Part shown: one piece after another, positions 49,887-58,265 of the stretch | Numbering within the stretch: the stretch's first letter is position 1 | Layout: each line of letters begins with the position of its first letter | Source: Streptomyces flaveolus | Lineage (GTDB): Bacteria; Actinomycetota; Actinomycetes; Streptomycetales; Streptomycetaceae | NCBI RefSeq assembly: GCF_014648815.1 | Contig: NZ_BMRV01000011.1 | Span: 124,001-188,000, forward strand | DNA length: 64,000 nucleotides | Direction of reading: 5' to 3' | Program-made: the position numbers and the translations under genes | Notes under the pieces: generated by a model | Database searches by the model: none | What the model saw: only the letters and a program-made list of their open reading frames with translations | Told to the model about the DNA's origin: nothing

Positions 49887-49922
49887 CGGCCCGTCCCTGC
49901 CCCCCGTCGGGGGCGGGCCGTT
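49887..49922. terminator. Hairpin between convergent genes
   Basis: CGGCCCG (49887-49893) pairs with CGGGCCG (49914-49920), with inner CCCCC/GGGGG, followed by TT. Serves both the small-gene operon and the leftward XRE gene. Confidence 0.75.
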
Positions 49923-50158
49923 CAGCCCATCAGATCGCGCACGGGCACGCCGATCGCGTGGGCGATGCGGATCAGGGTCCGCAGGGTCGGGTTCGCCCGG
50001 CCACCCTCGATGTCCTGGAAGTGACGGCGACTCATGGGTACTGCCAGGAACACAGTCTCTTGCGTCAGGTTCCGATGCTCGCGTACGTCGCGGATGCGCC
50101 TGCCGATGCGCTGGGTCTCGTGGTCGATCTCGTCATCGGTCAGGTGTGGGGCGTGCAT
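49922..50158 (-). CDS. Small XRE-family HTH regulator (78 aa)
   Basis: Start at 50158. RIGRRIRDVREHRNLTQETV, then SRRHFQDIEGGRANPTLRTL and a final helix: a complete five-helix HTH domain and nothing else. Candidates for control are the neighbouring small genes. Same size class as Cro-like regulators of mobile elements. Confidence 0.78.
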   Translation of the reverse strand: MHAPHLTDDEIDHETQRIGRRIRDVREHRNLTQETVFLAVPMSRRHFQDIEGGRANPTLRTLIRIAHAIGVPVRDLMG

Positions 50159-50726
50159 TCGACAAACGCTGAGCGGTGCCCGATCCTGTGTCAGCGCGGT
50201 GACAGTGCGCCTTTTGTGATCTTGGTTGCAGTGCGTGTGCCCGCCGACCGGCGGGTTTCACGCAGCGTTAACCAATCGAACGGCGTGTAACAGTCCCGTG
50301 ACGAATATGCCCCACGCATTTACTGAACATCAGTCAAGTGGGGACTATGACTCCGCTCCCACCGCACAGGAGCGGTACGCCGTCACCGTTCCCGTGCCCC
50401 ACACTGGGATAGGTGACAGGCGCGGCCCCGGTCTCTCGTCTCCGCAAAGACCAGACCGGGGCCGCGGCATGTCCGTACTCATCACTGCAGGTAGAGACAC
50501 TGCTGACGTGTGTGTGCTTTGGGATACTGCTCGCAGGAGAGGAAATAGCCGTACTCGGGCATGGACTGCCTCCGGGACGTGGGGCGGGTGGGTCCCGGCC
50601 CGGGTACCCGGGCGCCGGTGCGGAAACCGGCGGTGCGGGCCCCGGCGGCCCGTCGGAGACGTTTGGGTGCCCCGGCGGAGGGGACGCGGAAGGCTCACGA
50701 GGTACGCGACAGCCCGGAGGCGAACC
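50159..50726. other. 568-bp intergenic region between the accessory zone and the chromosomal operon
   Basis: No convincing gene. A hairpin CCCGCCG/CGGCGGG with TTT lies at 50240-50258, and a 14-bp hairpin at 50421-50466. GATACT at 50523-50528 is a -10-like hexamer but without a good -35. The prophage/element junction, if any, could lie here or in the zone to the left; no attachment repeat can be proposed from one copy. Confidence 0.4.
50421..50466. terminator. 14-bp perfect hairpin
   Basis: CGCGGCCCCGGTCT (50421-50434) and AGACCGGGGCCGCG (50453-50466) pair perfectly around an 18-nt loop. No gene ends close by on the plus strand, so it may insulate the ndh operon from upstream transcription or be an attenuator. 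Confidence 0.7.
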
Positions 50727-52790
50727 GTGAGCCGACCCCGCATCGTGATCGTCGGTGCCGGCTTCGCCGGGTACCGGACGGCCCGCACCCTGTCCCGGCT
50801 CACCCGGCACCAGGCCGACATCACCCTGCTCAACCCGACCGACTACTTCCTCTACCTGCCCCTGCTGCCCCAGGTCGCCGCCGGCATTCTCGAACCGCGC
50901 CGGGTCAGCGTGTCCCTGTCCGGGACCCTGCCGCGCGTCCGGCTGGTGCTCGGCGAGGCCGACGGCATCGACCTCGACGGGCACGCCGTGCACTACACGG
51001 ACCCGGAGGGCGGCGAGGGCACCCTGACCTTCGACCGGCTGGTGCTCGCCGCGGGCAGCGTCAACAAGCTGCTGCCGATTCCCGGCGTCGCCGAGCACGC
51101 CCACGGTTTCCGCGGGCTGCCCGAGGCGCTGTATCTGCGCGACCACGTGACCCGGCAGGTGGAGCTGGCCGCTTCGGCCCGGGACCGCGCGGAGTGCGCC
51201 GCACGGTGCACCTTCGTCGTGGTCGGCGCCGGATACACCGGCACGGAGGTCGCCGCGCACGGCCAGATGTACACCGACGCGCAGGTCCGCAAGCACCCGA
51301 TGCGCACGGGCATGCGACCCCGCTGGATGCTGCTGGACGTGGCGCCGCGCGTCCTGCCGGAGATGGACGAACGGCTTTCCCGCACCGCCGAGCGGGTGCT
51401 GCGGCAGCGGGGCGTCGGCGTGCGGATGGGCACCTCGGTGAAGGAGGCCACCCACGACGGGGTCGTGCTGACCGACGGCACGACCGTCGACACGCGCACG
51501 CTGGTGTGGTGCGTGGGCGTGCGGCCCGACCCGCTCGTGGAGTCCCTCGCGCTGCCCATGGAACGCGGCCGGCTGCTCGTCGACCCCCACCTCCAGGTGC
51601 CGGGGCGCCCCGAGCTGTTCGCGTGCGGCGACGTGGCGGCGGTGCCCGATCTGAACAACCCCGGCGCGTACACGCCGATGACCGCGCAGCACGCCTGGCG
51701 GCACGGCAAGGTCTGCGCCCACAACGTTGCCGCGTCGCTCGGCCTCGGGGGAGAGCGGCGGCCCTACCGGCACCGCGACCTGGGCTTCGTCGTGGACCTC
51801 GGTGGCACCAAGGCCGCGGCCAACCCGCTCGGCGTCCCGTTGTCCGGTCCGGCGGCGGGCGCGGTCACCCGCGGCTACCACCTCGCGGCGATGCCGGGCA
51901 ACCGCGTCCGGGTCGCGGCGGACTGGCTGCTGGACGCGGTGCTGCCCCGGCAGGCCGTGCAGCTGGGCCTCGTACGGTCCTGGTCGGTGCCGCTGGAGTC
52001 GGCGTCCCCGGAGCTGGCACGGGTCCCGGCGGGGGCGGCGCCTGAGCGGACGGAGGGCACATCGGCCGGCCTCGGGTCCCGGGAGGCAACGGCCCGGCCG
52101 GACACCGGCCCCGCGCCGGCCGCGCAGCGCGACGACACCGCGGTGAGCCGACCGGCCGGCCCCGGGACCACGGGACACCCCGCGGAGCCCCGGCCGGGTG
52201 GTGAGCCGCCGAAGAGCCGACGTGGCGGCGAGCCGGCCGAGACCCAGCCTGGCGGTGAGCCCGCGAAGAACCAGCCCGGTGGCGAACCGGCGAAGAACCA
52301 GTCCGGCGGTGAGCCGGCGAAGAACCAGCCGGGCCCCGAACCGGCGAAGAACCAGCCTGGCGGTGAGCCGGCGAAGAGCCGGCGCAGCCCCGAACCCGCG
52401 AAGAACCAGCCGGGCCCCGAACCGGCGAAAACCCGGCCCGGCCCCGAACCCGCGAAGCGCCGCCCCCCGGACGCGCCGCCCAAGCCCGGTCCGCCCGAGC
52501 CCGGTCCGGCGGGCGCCCGTGGCAAGCCCGGTGCGGGCGCAGGTCAGGCCAAGCCGGCACCTTCGGGCGGTCGGGCCGAGCCTGGGCCGGCCGGCGCCGG
52601 GGGAAAGGCCCGGCCCGCCGCCGGGGCCCGTGCCAAGCCGTCGTCCGCCGGTACCTCCGCCCCGACCCGTTCCGCCCGCGGTCCCGCCGACCCCGGACCC
52701 GAACCGCCGGCCGACCAGCCGCCGCCCGGCCCCGGCATCGCCCCCGGTCCCGTCAGGCGTACCGACGGACCCCTCGAAGGAGACTCATGA
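50727..52790 (+). CDS. ndh: Type II NADH dehydrogenase with repeat-rich C-terminal tail
   Basis: GTG at 50727 after GGAGG; the open frame to 50226 lacks coding character. The first 440 residues are a two-dinucleotide-fold NADH:quinone oxidoreductase: FAD-binding GAGFAG at 10-15, NADH-binding GAGYTG at 167-172, and FACGDVAAVPD for the FAD tail. It passes electrons from NADH to menaquinone without pumping. The C-terminal 240 residues are unusual: ten nonapeptides of the type GGEPAKNQP (491-580) then Pro/Ala/Gly-rich sequence. The stop overlaps the transketolase ATG by 4 bp. Confidence 0.85.
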   Translation: MSRPRIVIVGAGFAGYRTARTLSRLTRHQADITLLNPTDYFLYLPLLPQVAAGILEPRRVSVSLSGTLPRVRLVLGEADGIDLDGHAVHYTDPEGGEGTLTFDRLVLAAGSVNKLLPIPGVAEHAHGFRGLPEALYLRDHVTRQVELAASARDRAECAARCTFVVVGAGYTGTEVAAHGQMYTDAQVRKHPMRTGMRPRWMLLDVAPRVLPEMDERLSRTAERVLRQRGVGVRMGTSVKEATHDGVVLTDGTTVDTRTLVWCVGVRPDPLVESLALPMERGRLLVDPHLQVPGRPELFACGDVAAVPDLNNPGAYTPMTAQHAWRHGKVCAHNVAASLGLGGERRPYRHRDLGFVVDLGGTKAAANPLGVPLSGPAAGAVTRGYHLAAMPGNRVRVAADWLLDAVLPRQAVQLGLVRSWSVPLESASPELARVPAGAAPERTEGTSAGLGSREATARPDTGPAPAAQRDDTAVSRPAGPGTTGHPAEPRPGGEPPKSRRGGEPAETQPGGEPAKNQPGGEPAKNQSGGEPAKNQPGPEPAKNQPGGEPAKSRRSPEPAKNQPGPEPAKTRPGPEPAKRRPPDAPPKPGPPEPGPAGARGKPGAGAGQAKPAPSGGRAEPGPAGAGGKARPAAGARAKPSSAGTSAPTRSARGPADPGPEPPADQPPPGPGIAPGPVRRTDGPLEGDS
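52197..52466 (+). repeat. Ten tandem 27-bp units encoding the nonapeptide GGEPAKNQP
   Basis: Units in order read GGEPPKSRR, GGEPAETQP, GGEPAKNQP, GGEPAKNQS, GGEPAKNQP, GPEPAKNQP, GGEPAKSRR, SPEPAKNQP, GPEPAKTRP, GPEPAKRRP. The DNA units are similar but not identical, so the array is not a fresh duplication. Within the ndh gene. Confidence 0.85.
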
Positions 52791-54634
52791 ACACCGGTGA
52801 ACTCGTCGAACTCGGCCAGCAGCTGCGCGTGGACAGCGTGCGTGCCGCCGCCGCAGCGGGCTCCGGGCACCCGACGTCCTCGATGTCCGCCGCGGACCTG
52901 ATGGCGGTCCTGCTCGCCAACCACCTCCGCTACGACTTCCAGCGCCCCGCCCACCCCGGCAACGACCGCTTCGTCCTCTCCAAGGGACACGCCTCGCCCC
53001 TGCTGTACTCCGCCTACAAGGCGGCCGGTGCCATCGACGACGAGGAACTGCTCACCTTCCGCAAGCTGGGCAGCCGTCTGGAGGGTCACCCCACGCCGCA
53101 GCGGCTGCCGTGGGTCGAGACGGCCACCGGCTCGCTCGGCCAGGGCCTGCCCGTCGGCGTCGGCATCGCCCTGTCCGGCAAGCGGCTGGACCACGCCGAC
53201 TACCGGGTGTGGGTGCTGTGCGGCGACAGCGAGATGGCCGAGGGATCGGTGTGGGAGGCCGCCGAGCACGCCGGACACGAGCGCCTCGACAACCTCACCG
53301 TGATCGTGGACGTCAACCGGCTCGGCCAGCGTGGACCGACCCGGCACGGCCACGACCTCGACGCCTACGCCCGCCGCTTCCGGGCGTTCGACTGGCACAC
53401 GATCGAGATCGACGGCCACGACGTCGACGCCGTCGACCGCGCCTACGGCGAGGCCCTGTCCACCAGGGGCCAGCCCACCGCGATCATCGCCCGCACCCTC
53501 AAGGGCAAGGGCGTCCGGGCCGTGGAGGACCGTGAGGGCCAGCACGGCAAGCCGGTGCCGGACGCCGACGAGGCGATCGCCGAACTCGGCGGCCCGCGCG
53601 ACCTCACCGTCCGGGTGCACGAGCCGCCGTCCGCCCGAGCCCTGCACTCGGCCGGCTCCGGGCAGCTCGAACTGCCCCGCTACAAGATCGGCGACGAGCT
53701 GGCCACCCGCAACGCCTTCGGCGAGGCGCTGGCCGCACTCGGCACCGCCCGCGGCGATGTCGTCGCCCTCGACGGCGAGGTCGGCGACTCCACCCGCGCC
53801 GAGTTCTTCGCCGAGAAGCACCCTGAGCGCTACTTCGAGTGCTACATCGCCGAGCAGCAGATGGTCGCCGCCGCCGTCGGCATGGCGGCGCGCGGCTGGG
53901 TGCCGTACGCCACGACGTTCGCGGCCTTCCTCACCCGTGCCTACGACTTCCTCCGCATGGCGGCGATCAGCGGCTCCGGCCTCAACCTCGTCGGCTCCCA
54001 CTCGGGCGTCGCCATCGGCCAGGACGGGCCCAGCCAGATGGGTCTGGAGGACCTGGCCATGATGCGGGCCGTCCACGGCTCCACCGTGCTCTGCCCGTGC
54101 GACGCCAACCAGACCGCCCGCCTCGTCGCCGAGATGGCCGGGCTGGAGGGCATCCGCTATCTGCGCACCTCCCGCGGCGGGACCAAGGTGATCTACGGGC
54201 CCGACGAGGAGTTCCCCGTCGGCGGCAGCAAGGTGCTGCGCTCCTCGGACCGGGACCGGCTGACCGTCGTCGCGGCGGGCGACACCGTGCACGAGGCGCT
54301 GGCCGCGGCCGACGCCCTCGCCGGGGAGGACATCGCGGTCCGGGTGATCGACCTCTACTCGGTCAAGCCCGTGGACCGGGACACGCTGCGGCGGGCGGCC
54401 GAGGAGACCGGCTGCCTGCTGTCCGTGGAGGACCACCGGGAGGAGGGCGGCATCGGCGACGCGATCCTCGACGCCTTCACCGACGGGCGGCCGGTGCCGC
54501 GCCTGGTCCGGCTCGCCGTACGGACGATGCCCGGCTCGGCGTCGCCCGAGGAGCAGCTGCGCGCCGCGGGCATCGACGCCGACTCCATCGCGGCGGCCGG
54601 CCGGCTGCTGGTCGGGGAGGCGGTCGTCGCGTGA
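52787..54634 (+). CDS. tkt: Transketolase
   Basis: 615 residues. Thiamine diphosphate site: GSGHPTSSMSAADLMAVLL at the start, GDSEMAEGSVWEAAEHAG with downstream VIVDVNRLGQ (metal/diphosphate motif), and a central SHSGVAIGQDGPSQMGLEDL as in the pyrimidine domain. C-terminal domain follows (IAVRVIDLYSVKPVD). Moves two-carbon units between pentose phosphate sugars. Coupled to ndh and to the polymerase gene by 4-bp overlaps. Probably a secondary copy next to gas vesicle genes. Confidence 0.92.
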   Translation: MNTGELVELGQQLRVDSVRAAAAAGSGHPTSSMSAADLMAVLLANHLRYDFQRPAHPGNDRFVLSKGHASPLLYSAYKAAGAIDDEELLTFRKLGSRLEGHPTPQRLPWVETATGSLGQGLPVGVGIALSGKRLDHADYRVWVLCGDSEMAEGSVWEAAEHAGHERLDNLTVIVDVNRLGQRGPTRHGHDLDAYARRFRAFDWHTIEIDGHDVDAVDRAYGEALSTRGQPTAIIARTLKGKGVRAVEDREGQHGKPVPDADEAIAELGGPRDLTVRVHEPPSARALHSAGSGQLELPRYKIGDELATRNAFGEALAALGTARGDVVALDGEVGDSTRAEFFAEKHPERYFECYIAEQQMVAAAVGMAARGWVPYATTFAAFLTRAYDFLRMAAISGSGLNLVGSHSGVAIGQDGPSQMGLEDLAMMRAVHGSTVLCPCDANQTARLVAEMAGLEGIRYLRTSRGGTKVIYGPDEEFPVGGSKVLRSSDRDRLTVVAAGDTVHEALAAADALAGEDIAVRVIDLYSVKPVDRDTLRRAAEETGCLLSVEDHREEGGIGDAILDAFTDGRPVPRLVRLAVRTMPGSASPEEQLRAAGIDADSIAAAGRLLVGEAVVA

Positions 54635-55575
54635 GCCATGACGCCGTACGGACCGTCCGGGCCGGCCGGCACACCGTGGAGGTCCACCGGCCCGACAAGG
54701 TGCTGTTCCCCGCCGGGAGCGGCCGGGACGGGAACGGCGGCGCCGAGGAGTACACCAAGGGCGAACTCGTCGACTACTACCGGGCCGTCGCGCCGTTCAT
54801 GCTGCCGCACCTGCGGGGCCGCCCGCTCATGCTGGAGCGGCATCCGGACGGCGTGGACGGCCCCCGGTTCATGCAGAAGAACACCCCGGAGCACTACCCG
54901 GACTGGATCTCCCGCGTGGAGCTGGCCAAGGAGGGCGGTACCGTCTGGCACACCGTCTGTGACGACACCGCCACCCTCCTGTACCTGGCCGACCAGGCGG
55001 CCCTCACCCTGCACCGGTGGCTGTCCCGGGCCGGGCAGGCCGACCGGCCGGACCGGTTGGTCTTCGACCTCGATCCGTCCGGTGACGACTTCCCCCGGGT
55101 CCGCGAGGCGGCCGTGCTGCTGGGCGAACTGCTCGACGAGCTGGGGCTCCCCTCGGCCCTCATGACCACCGGCTCGCGCGGCCTGCATGTGATCGTTCCC
55201 CTGAAGGGCCACCAGGACTTCGACGAGGTGCGGGCGTTCGCGCGGGACGTCGCCGACACGCTGGCCGTGTCCCACCCGGACCGGCTCACCACCGCCGCCC
55301 GCAAGAAGGACCGCGGCGACCGGCTCTATCTCGACATCCAGCGCAACGCCTACGCGCAGACCGCGGTGGCGCCCTACTCCGTCCGCGCCCTGCCCGGCGC
55401 GCCGGTGGCGACCCCCCTGTCCTGGGATCAGCTGGACGACCCCGGCCTGCACGCCCGCCGCTGGACCGTCGCGGACGCCGTCGAGCAGGCACGCACCCGG
55501 CCCTGGGGCGGGATCATGAGCCGCGCGCGGACGCTGGCACCCGCCCGGCGGCGGCTGAACGCTCTGCGCGGCTGA
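54631..55575 (+). CDS. LigD-type DNA polymerase/primase domain protein
   Basis: GTG at 54631 overlaps the transketolase stop. 314 residues matching the polymerase domain of LigD: HRPDKVLFPAG, LVDYYRAVAPFMLPHLRGRP, catalytic D146 and D148 in LVFDLDPSGDD, SRGLHVIVPL at 182-191, and DIQRNAYAQTAVAPYSVRAL. Fills gaps with a preference for ribonucleotides in non-homologous end joining. No ligase or Ku gene is adjacent; it is a stand-alone polymerase domain. Confidence 0.88.
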   Translation: MSHDAVRTVRAGRHTVEVHRPDKVLFPAGSGRDGNGGAEEYTKGELVDYYRAVAPFMLPHLRGRPLMLERHPDGVDGPRFMQKNTPEHYPDWISRVELAKEGGTVWHTVCDDTATLLYLADQAALTLHRWLSRAGQADRPDRLVFDLDPSGDDFPRVREAAVLLGELLDELGLPSALMTTGSRGLHVIVPLKGHQDFDEVRAFARDVADTLAVSHPDRLTTAARKKDRGDRLYLDIQRNAYAQTAVAPYSVRALPGAPVATPLSWDQLDDPGLHARRWTVADAVEQARTRPWGGIMSRARTLAPARRRLNALRG

Positions 55576-55687
55576 CCGCCGCAGGGCCCGTACGCCGCCG
55601 CTCCGGTTGCGCAGACGCGTGGCACATGCATCCGCCCGTGGAGGTTTGGCGAACACACTTGCGGCCACACGGGGAGGAGAGGTGGCC

Positions 55688-56071
55688 ATGTCGAACACGA
55701 ACAACACGTCCGAATCACAGACCCCACAGCAGAGTTCACGCAAATCACAGAATTCCCAGAAGTCACAGGACTCGCAGGAAACACAACCAGCACCGAAGGC
55801 GCGTCGGCCCCGGCCGATGGAGGTGCTCCGCGAAGCGCGTGCCCAACTGGCGGAACTCACCGGAATGACCGCGGAATCGGTGTCGTCCTTCGAACAGACG
55901 GAGGACGGCTGGTCACTGGAGGTCGAGGTGCTCGAGCTCGAGCGGGTGCCCGACACGATGAGCCTGATGGGCAGCTACGTGGTGGAACTCGACCCGGACG
56001 GGCAGCTGACCGGCTACCGGAGGGTCAGGCGCTACGAGCGCGGCCGGGCCGACGCCCGCGGCGGACGCTGA
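55688..56071 (+). CDS. gvpO: Gas vesicle protein GvpO
   Basis: ATG at 55688 after GGGGAGGAGAGG; 127 residues. A Ser/Gln-rich flexible N-terminus (SRKSQNSQKSQDSQETQ), then the conserved GvpO part: VLREARAQLAELTGMTAESV and WSLEVEVLELERVPDTMSLM. First gene of the cluster. Accessory for vesicle formation; exact role unclear. Confidence 0.85.
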   Translation: MSNTNNTSESQTPQQSSRKSQNSQKSQDSQETQPAPKARRPRPMEVLREARAQLAELTGMTAESVSSFEQTEDGWSLEVEVLELERVPDTMSLMGSYVVELDPDGQLTGYRRVRRYERGRADARGGR

Positions 56072-56129
56072 GGCGCCTGTCGGACACCCACGGACACATA
56101 CCCACGGAATAGATGGAGGGACAGCCGGA

Positions 56130-56567
56130 ATGACTGTCGTACCGGCACAACAGACCGGCGGCGGAGGCGGCAGCAGCGGCCTCTACGACGTTCTCGAGCT
56201 CGTACTGGACAGGGGGCTCGTCATTGACGCATTCGTGCGCGTCTCCCTGGTCGGCATCGAGATCCTGAAGATCGACGTACGTGTCGTCGTCGCGAGTGTC
56301 GACACCTATCTGCGCTTCGCCGAGGCGTGCAACCGGCTCGACCTGGAGGCCGGGCCGCGCAAGGACCCGGGCCTGCCCGACCTGGTCGGAGAGATGACCG
56401 AGTCCGGCGCCCGCGGCAAGTCCAAGGGGGCGCTGTCCGGCGCCGCCGACACCATATCGGACGCGTTCAAGCAGGCCCGTGACGAGAGCGGATCCGAGCG
56501 GGAGACCGCCTCGCGTCCGCGTGCCCGCAAGGCCGCGTCCTCGCGTCGTAAGGAGGAGCAGGAGTGA
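56130..56567 (+). CDS. gvpA: Gas vesicle structural protein GvpA
   Basis: 145 residues. The conserved amphipathic core at 18-66 (LYDVLELVLDRGLVIDAFVR, VSLVGIEILKIDVRVVVASV) forms the vesicle wall ribs. The C-terminus beyond residue 80 is long and hydrophilic compared with a standard 70-80 residue GvpA, as usual in actinomycetes. ATG at 56130 after GGAGGGAC. Confidence 0.9.
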   Translation: MTVVPAQQTGGGGGSSGLYDVLELVLDRGLVIDAFVRVSLVGIEILKIDVRVVVASVDTYLRFAEACNRLDLEAGPRKDPGLPDLVGEMTESGARGKSKGALSGAADTISDAFKQARDESGSERETASRPRARKAASSRRKEEQE

Positions 56568-57337
56568 GCACGTACGTCTACGGCATCACCGCCGGGTCCC
56601 ACCCCTCGCTCCCGGAAGGGCTGACGGGGGTCGGCAACCCGCCGAGTGAGGTGCGGGTTCTCCACGAGGGCGACCTGGCGGCGATCGTCAGCGATGCCCC
56701 CGAGGACCTGCGCCCCAAGCGCAGGGAACTGCTCGCCCACCAGAACGTGCTCAGCGAGGCGGGCGCCGAGGGCTGCGTGCTGCCCATGCGCTTCGGCAGC
56801 GTCGCCCCGGACGACAGCGCGGTCACCGGCGTCCTCGCGGAGCGCGCCGAGCACTACCAGGAGCGACTGCGGGCTCTGGACGACCGCGTCGAGTACAACA
56901 TCAAGGCCAACCACGTCGAAGAGGCCGTACTGCACCACGTGATGGCCGAGAACCCGGAGATCCGTGCCCTCGCGGAGTCCAACCGGCAGTCGGGCGGCGG
57001 TAGCTACGAGGACAAGATCCGGCTCGGCGAGATGGTCGCCGCCGCCGTCAAGGACAAGGAGTCCGAGGACGGCACGGCGCTGGAGCGCGCCCTGGAGCCG
57101 GCCGCCGACGCCGTGAGCGTGGGCCCCGAGTCCACCGGCTGGCTCGCCAACGTCTCGTTCCTGGTGAAGCGGGAGACGGCCGAGGAGTTCCTGGCCGCCG
57201 TGGAGCGGGCCCGCAGGGAGATGCCGCACCTGGAGGTGCGTGTGAACGGACCGCTGCCGCCGTACAGCTTCGTCGAGCCCGGCCCGGCCGAGCCCGCGGG
57301 CACCGCGGCCGGTGGCGCGGACGCCGGAGCGGGGTGA
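56564..57337 (+). CDS. gvpF: Gas vesicle protein GvpF (GvpF/L family)
   Basis: 257 residues, GTG start overlapping gvpA by 4 bp. TYVYGITAGSHPSLPEGLTG and HEGDLAAIVSDAPEDL form the N-terminal ferredoxin-like part; CVLPMRFGSVAPDDSAVTGV and SFLVKRETAEEFLAAVERAR are typical of GvpF/L. Thought to chaperone GvpA. Confidence 0.9.
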   Translation: MSTYVYGITAGSHPSLPEGLTGVGNPPSEVRVLHEGDLAAIVSDAPEDLRPKRRELLAHQNVLSEAGAEGCVLPMRFGSVAPDDSAVTGVLAERAEHYQERLRALDDRVEYNIKANHVEEAVLHHVMAENPEIRALAESNRQSGGGSYEDKIRLGEMVAAAVKDKESEDGTALERALEPAADAVSVGPESTGWLANVSFLVKRETAEEFLAAVERARREMPHLEVRVNGPLPPYSFVEPGPAEPAGTAAGGADAGAG

Positions 57338-57606
57338 CGACCGTGGGACTCATCTCGGAGATCCTCCTGCTGCCGCTCGCCCCGGCGCGCGGCGGCGGCT
57401 GGGCCATCAGACAGGTGCTCGCCGAGGCCGAGCGCATCTACTACGACCCCTCCACGGTCCGGGCCGAACTTGCCCGCCTGGAGGAGCGGTTGGAGGCCGG
57501 GGAGATCACCGAGGAGGAGTTCGACCAGGAGGAGGACGTGCTCCTGGACCGGCTGGAGATCGCTACGCGCCACAGCGCGGGATTGGGCAACGGGACGGCG
57601 TCATGA
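57334..57606 (+). CDS. gvpG: Gas vesicle protein GvpG
   Basis: 90 residues with LISEILLLPLAPARGGGWAI and a coiled helix RAELARLEERLEAGEITEEE, the GvpG signature. GTG start overlapping gvpF by 4 bp. Accessory protein for assembly. Confidence 0.88.
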   Translation: MTTVGLISEILLLPLAPARGGGWAIRQVLAEAERIYYDPSTVRAELARLEERLEAGEITEEEFDQEEDVLLDRLEIATRHSAGLGNGTAS

Positions 57607-58265
57607 ATCGAGTGGGACTCGGCCTCGCCGTAGGGGCCGGCTATCTGCTGGGACGCACGAAGAAACTGAAGATGGCGGTCGCCGTGGGCACCATGGTGGC
57701 CGGCAAGAAGCTGAACCTGACCCCGAAGGGCATCGCGGAACTGGTCTCCACGCAGCTGCAGAACAACCCGCAGTTCAAGGAGATCGGGGATCAGCTGCGC
57801 ACGGACCTGCGGGGTGTGGGCAAGGCCGCGTCGGGGGCCATGGTCGAGCGGCAGATCGACGCGCTCGCCGACCGCCTCCACGGGCGCACCGCGCAGGTCC
57901 GCGACCAGCTCTCCGGCGTGGCCTCGGCGGCGCCGGGCGTGGGCTCCGACGACTCCCGCGACTCCGAGGACTCGGAGGACTCGGAGTACGAGGACGAGGA
58001 GCCGCGGGACGAGTCGGACGAGTCCGACGAGCCGCAGGAGCCCGAGCAGCGCCGCGAGCGGCCCGCGAAGAAGACGTCCGAGGCGGCGCGTGGAGCCGCC
58101 AAGAAGGCACCCGCGAAGCGGCCGGCGAAGAAGGCCGCCGCGAAGGCGCCCACGGGGAAGACGGCCGCCAAGCGGGCACAGCCCGCCAAGAAGGCGGCCG
58201 GCAAGAAGACGGCCCCGGCCCGCGGCGCCGGGTCCCGGCAGTCGAAGGGCGGTGGTGAGCGATGA
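57603..58265 (+). CDS. gvpY: Gas vesicle-linked protein GvpY with acidic then histone-like tail
   Basis: 220 residues, ATG overlapping gvpG by 4 bp. Hydrophobic N-terminus (VGLGLAVGAGYLLGRTKKLK), an amphipathic body, then a Ser/Asp/Glu tract (DDSRDSEDSEDSEYEDEE) and a 50-residue Lys/Ala/Pro tail like histone H1 (KKAPAKRPAKKAAAKAP). Named by place in the actinomycete order O-A-F-G-Y-Z-J-L-S-K. The mixed-charge tail is striking. Confidence 0.75.
   Translation: MNRVGLGLAVGAGYLLGRTKKLKMAVAVGTMVAGKKLNLTPKGIAELVSTQLQNNPQFKEIGDQLRTDLRGVGKAASGAMVERQIDALADRLHGRTAQVRDQLSGVASAAPGVGSDDSRDSEDSEDSEYEDEEPRDESDESDEPQEPEQRRERPAKKTSEAARGAAKKAPAKRPAKKAAAKAPTGKTAAKRAQPAKKAAGKKTAPARGAGSRQSKGGGER

Noticed and set aside
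50226..50726. Upstream extension of the ndh frame by 167 codons
   Set aside because: The extension is low in coding character and crosses two hairpins; GTG 50727 has GGAGG at the right distance and begins the FAD-binding fold correctly.
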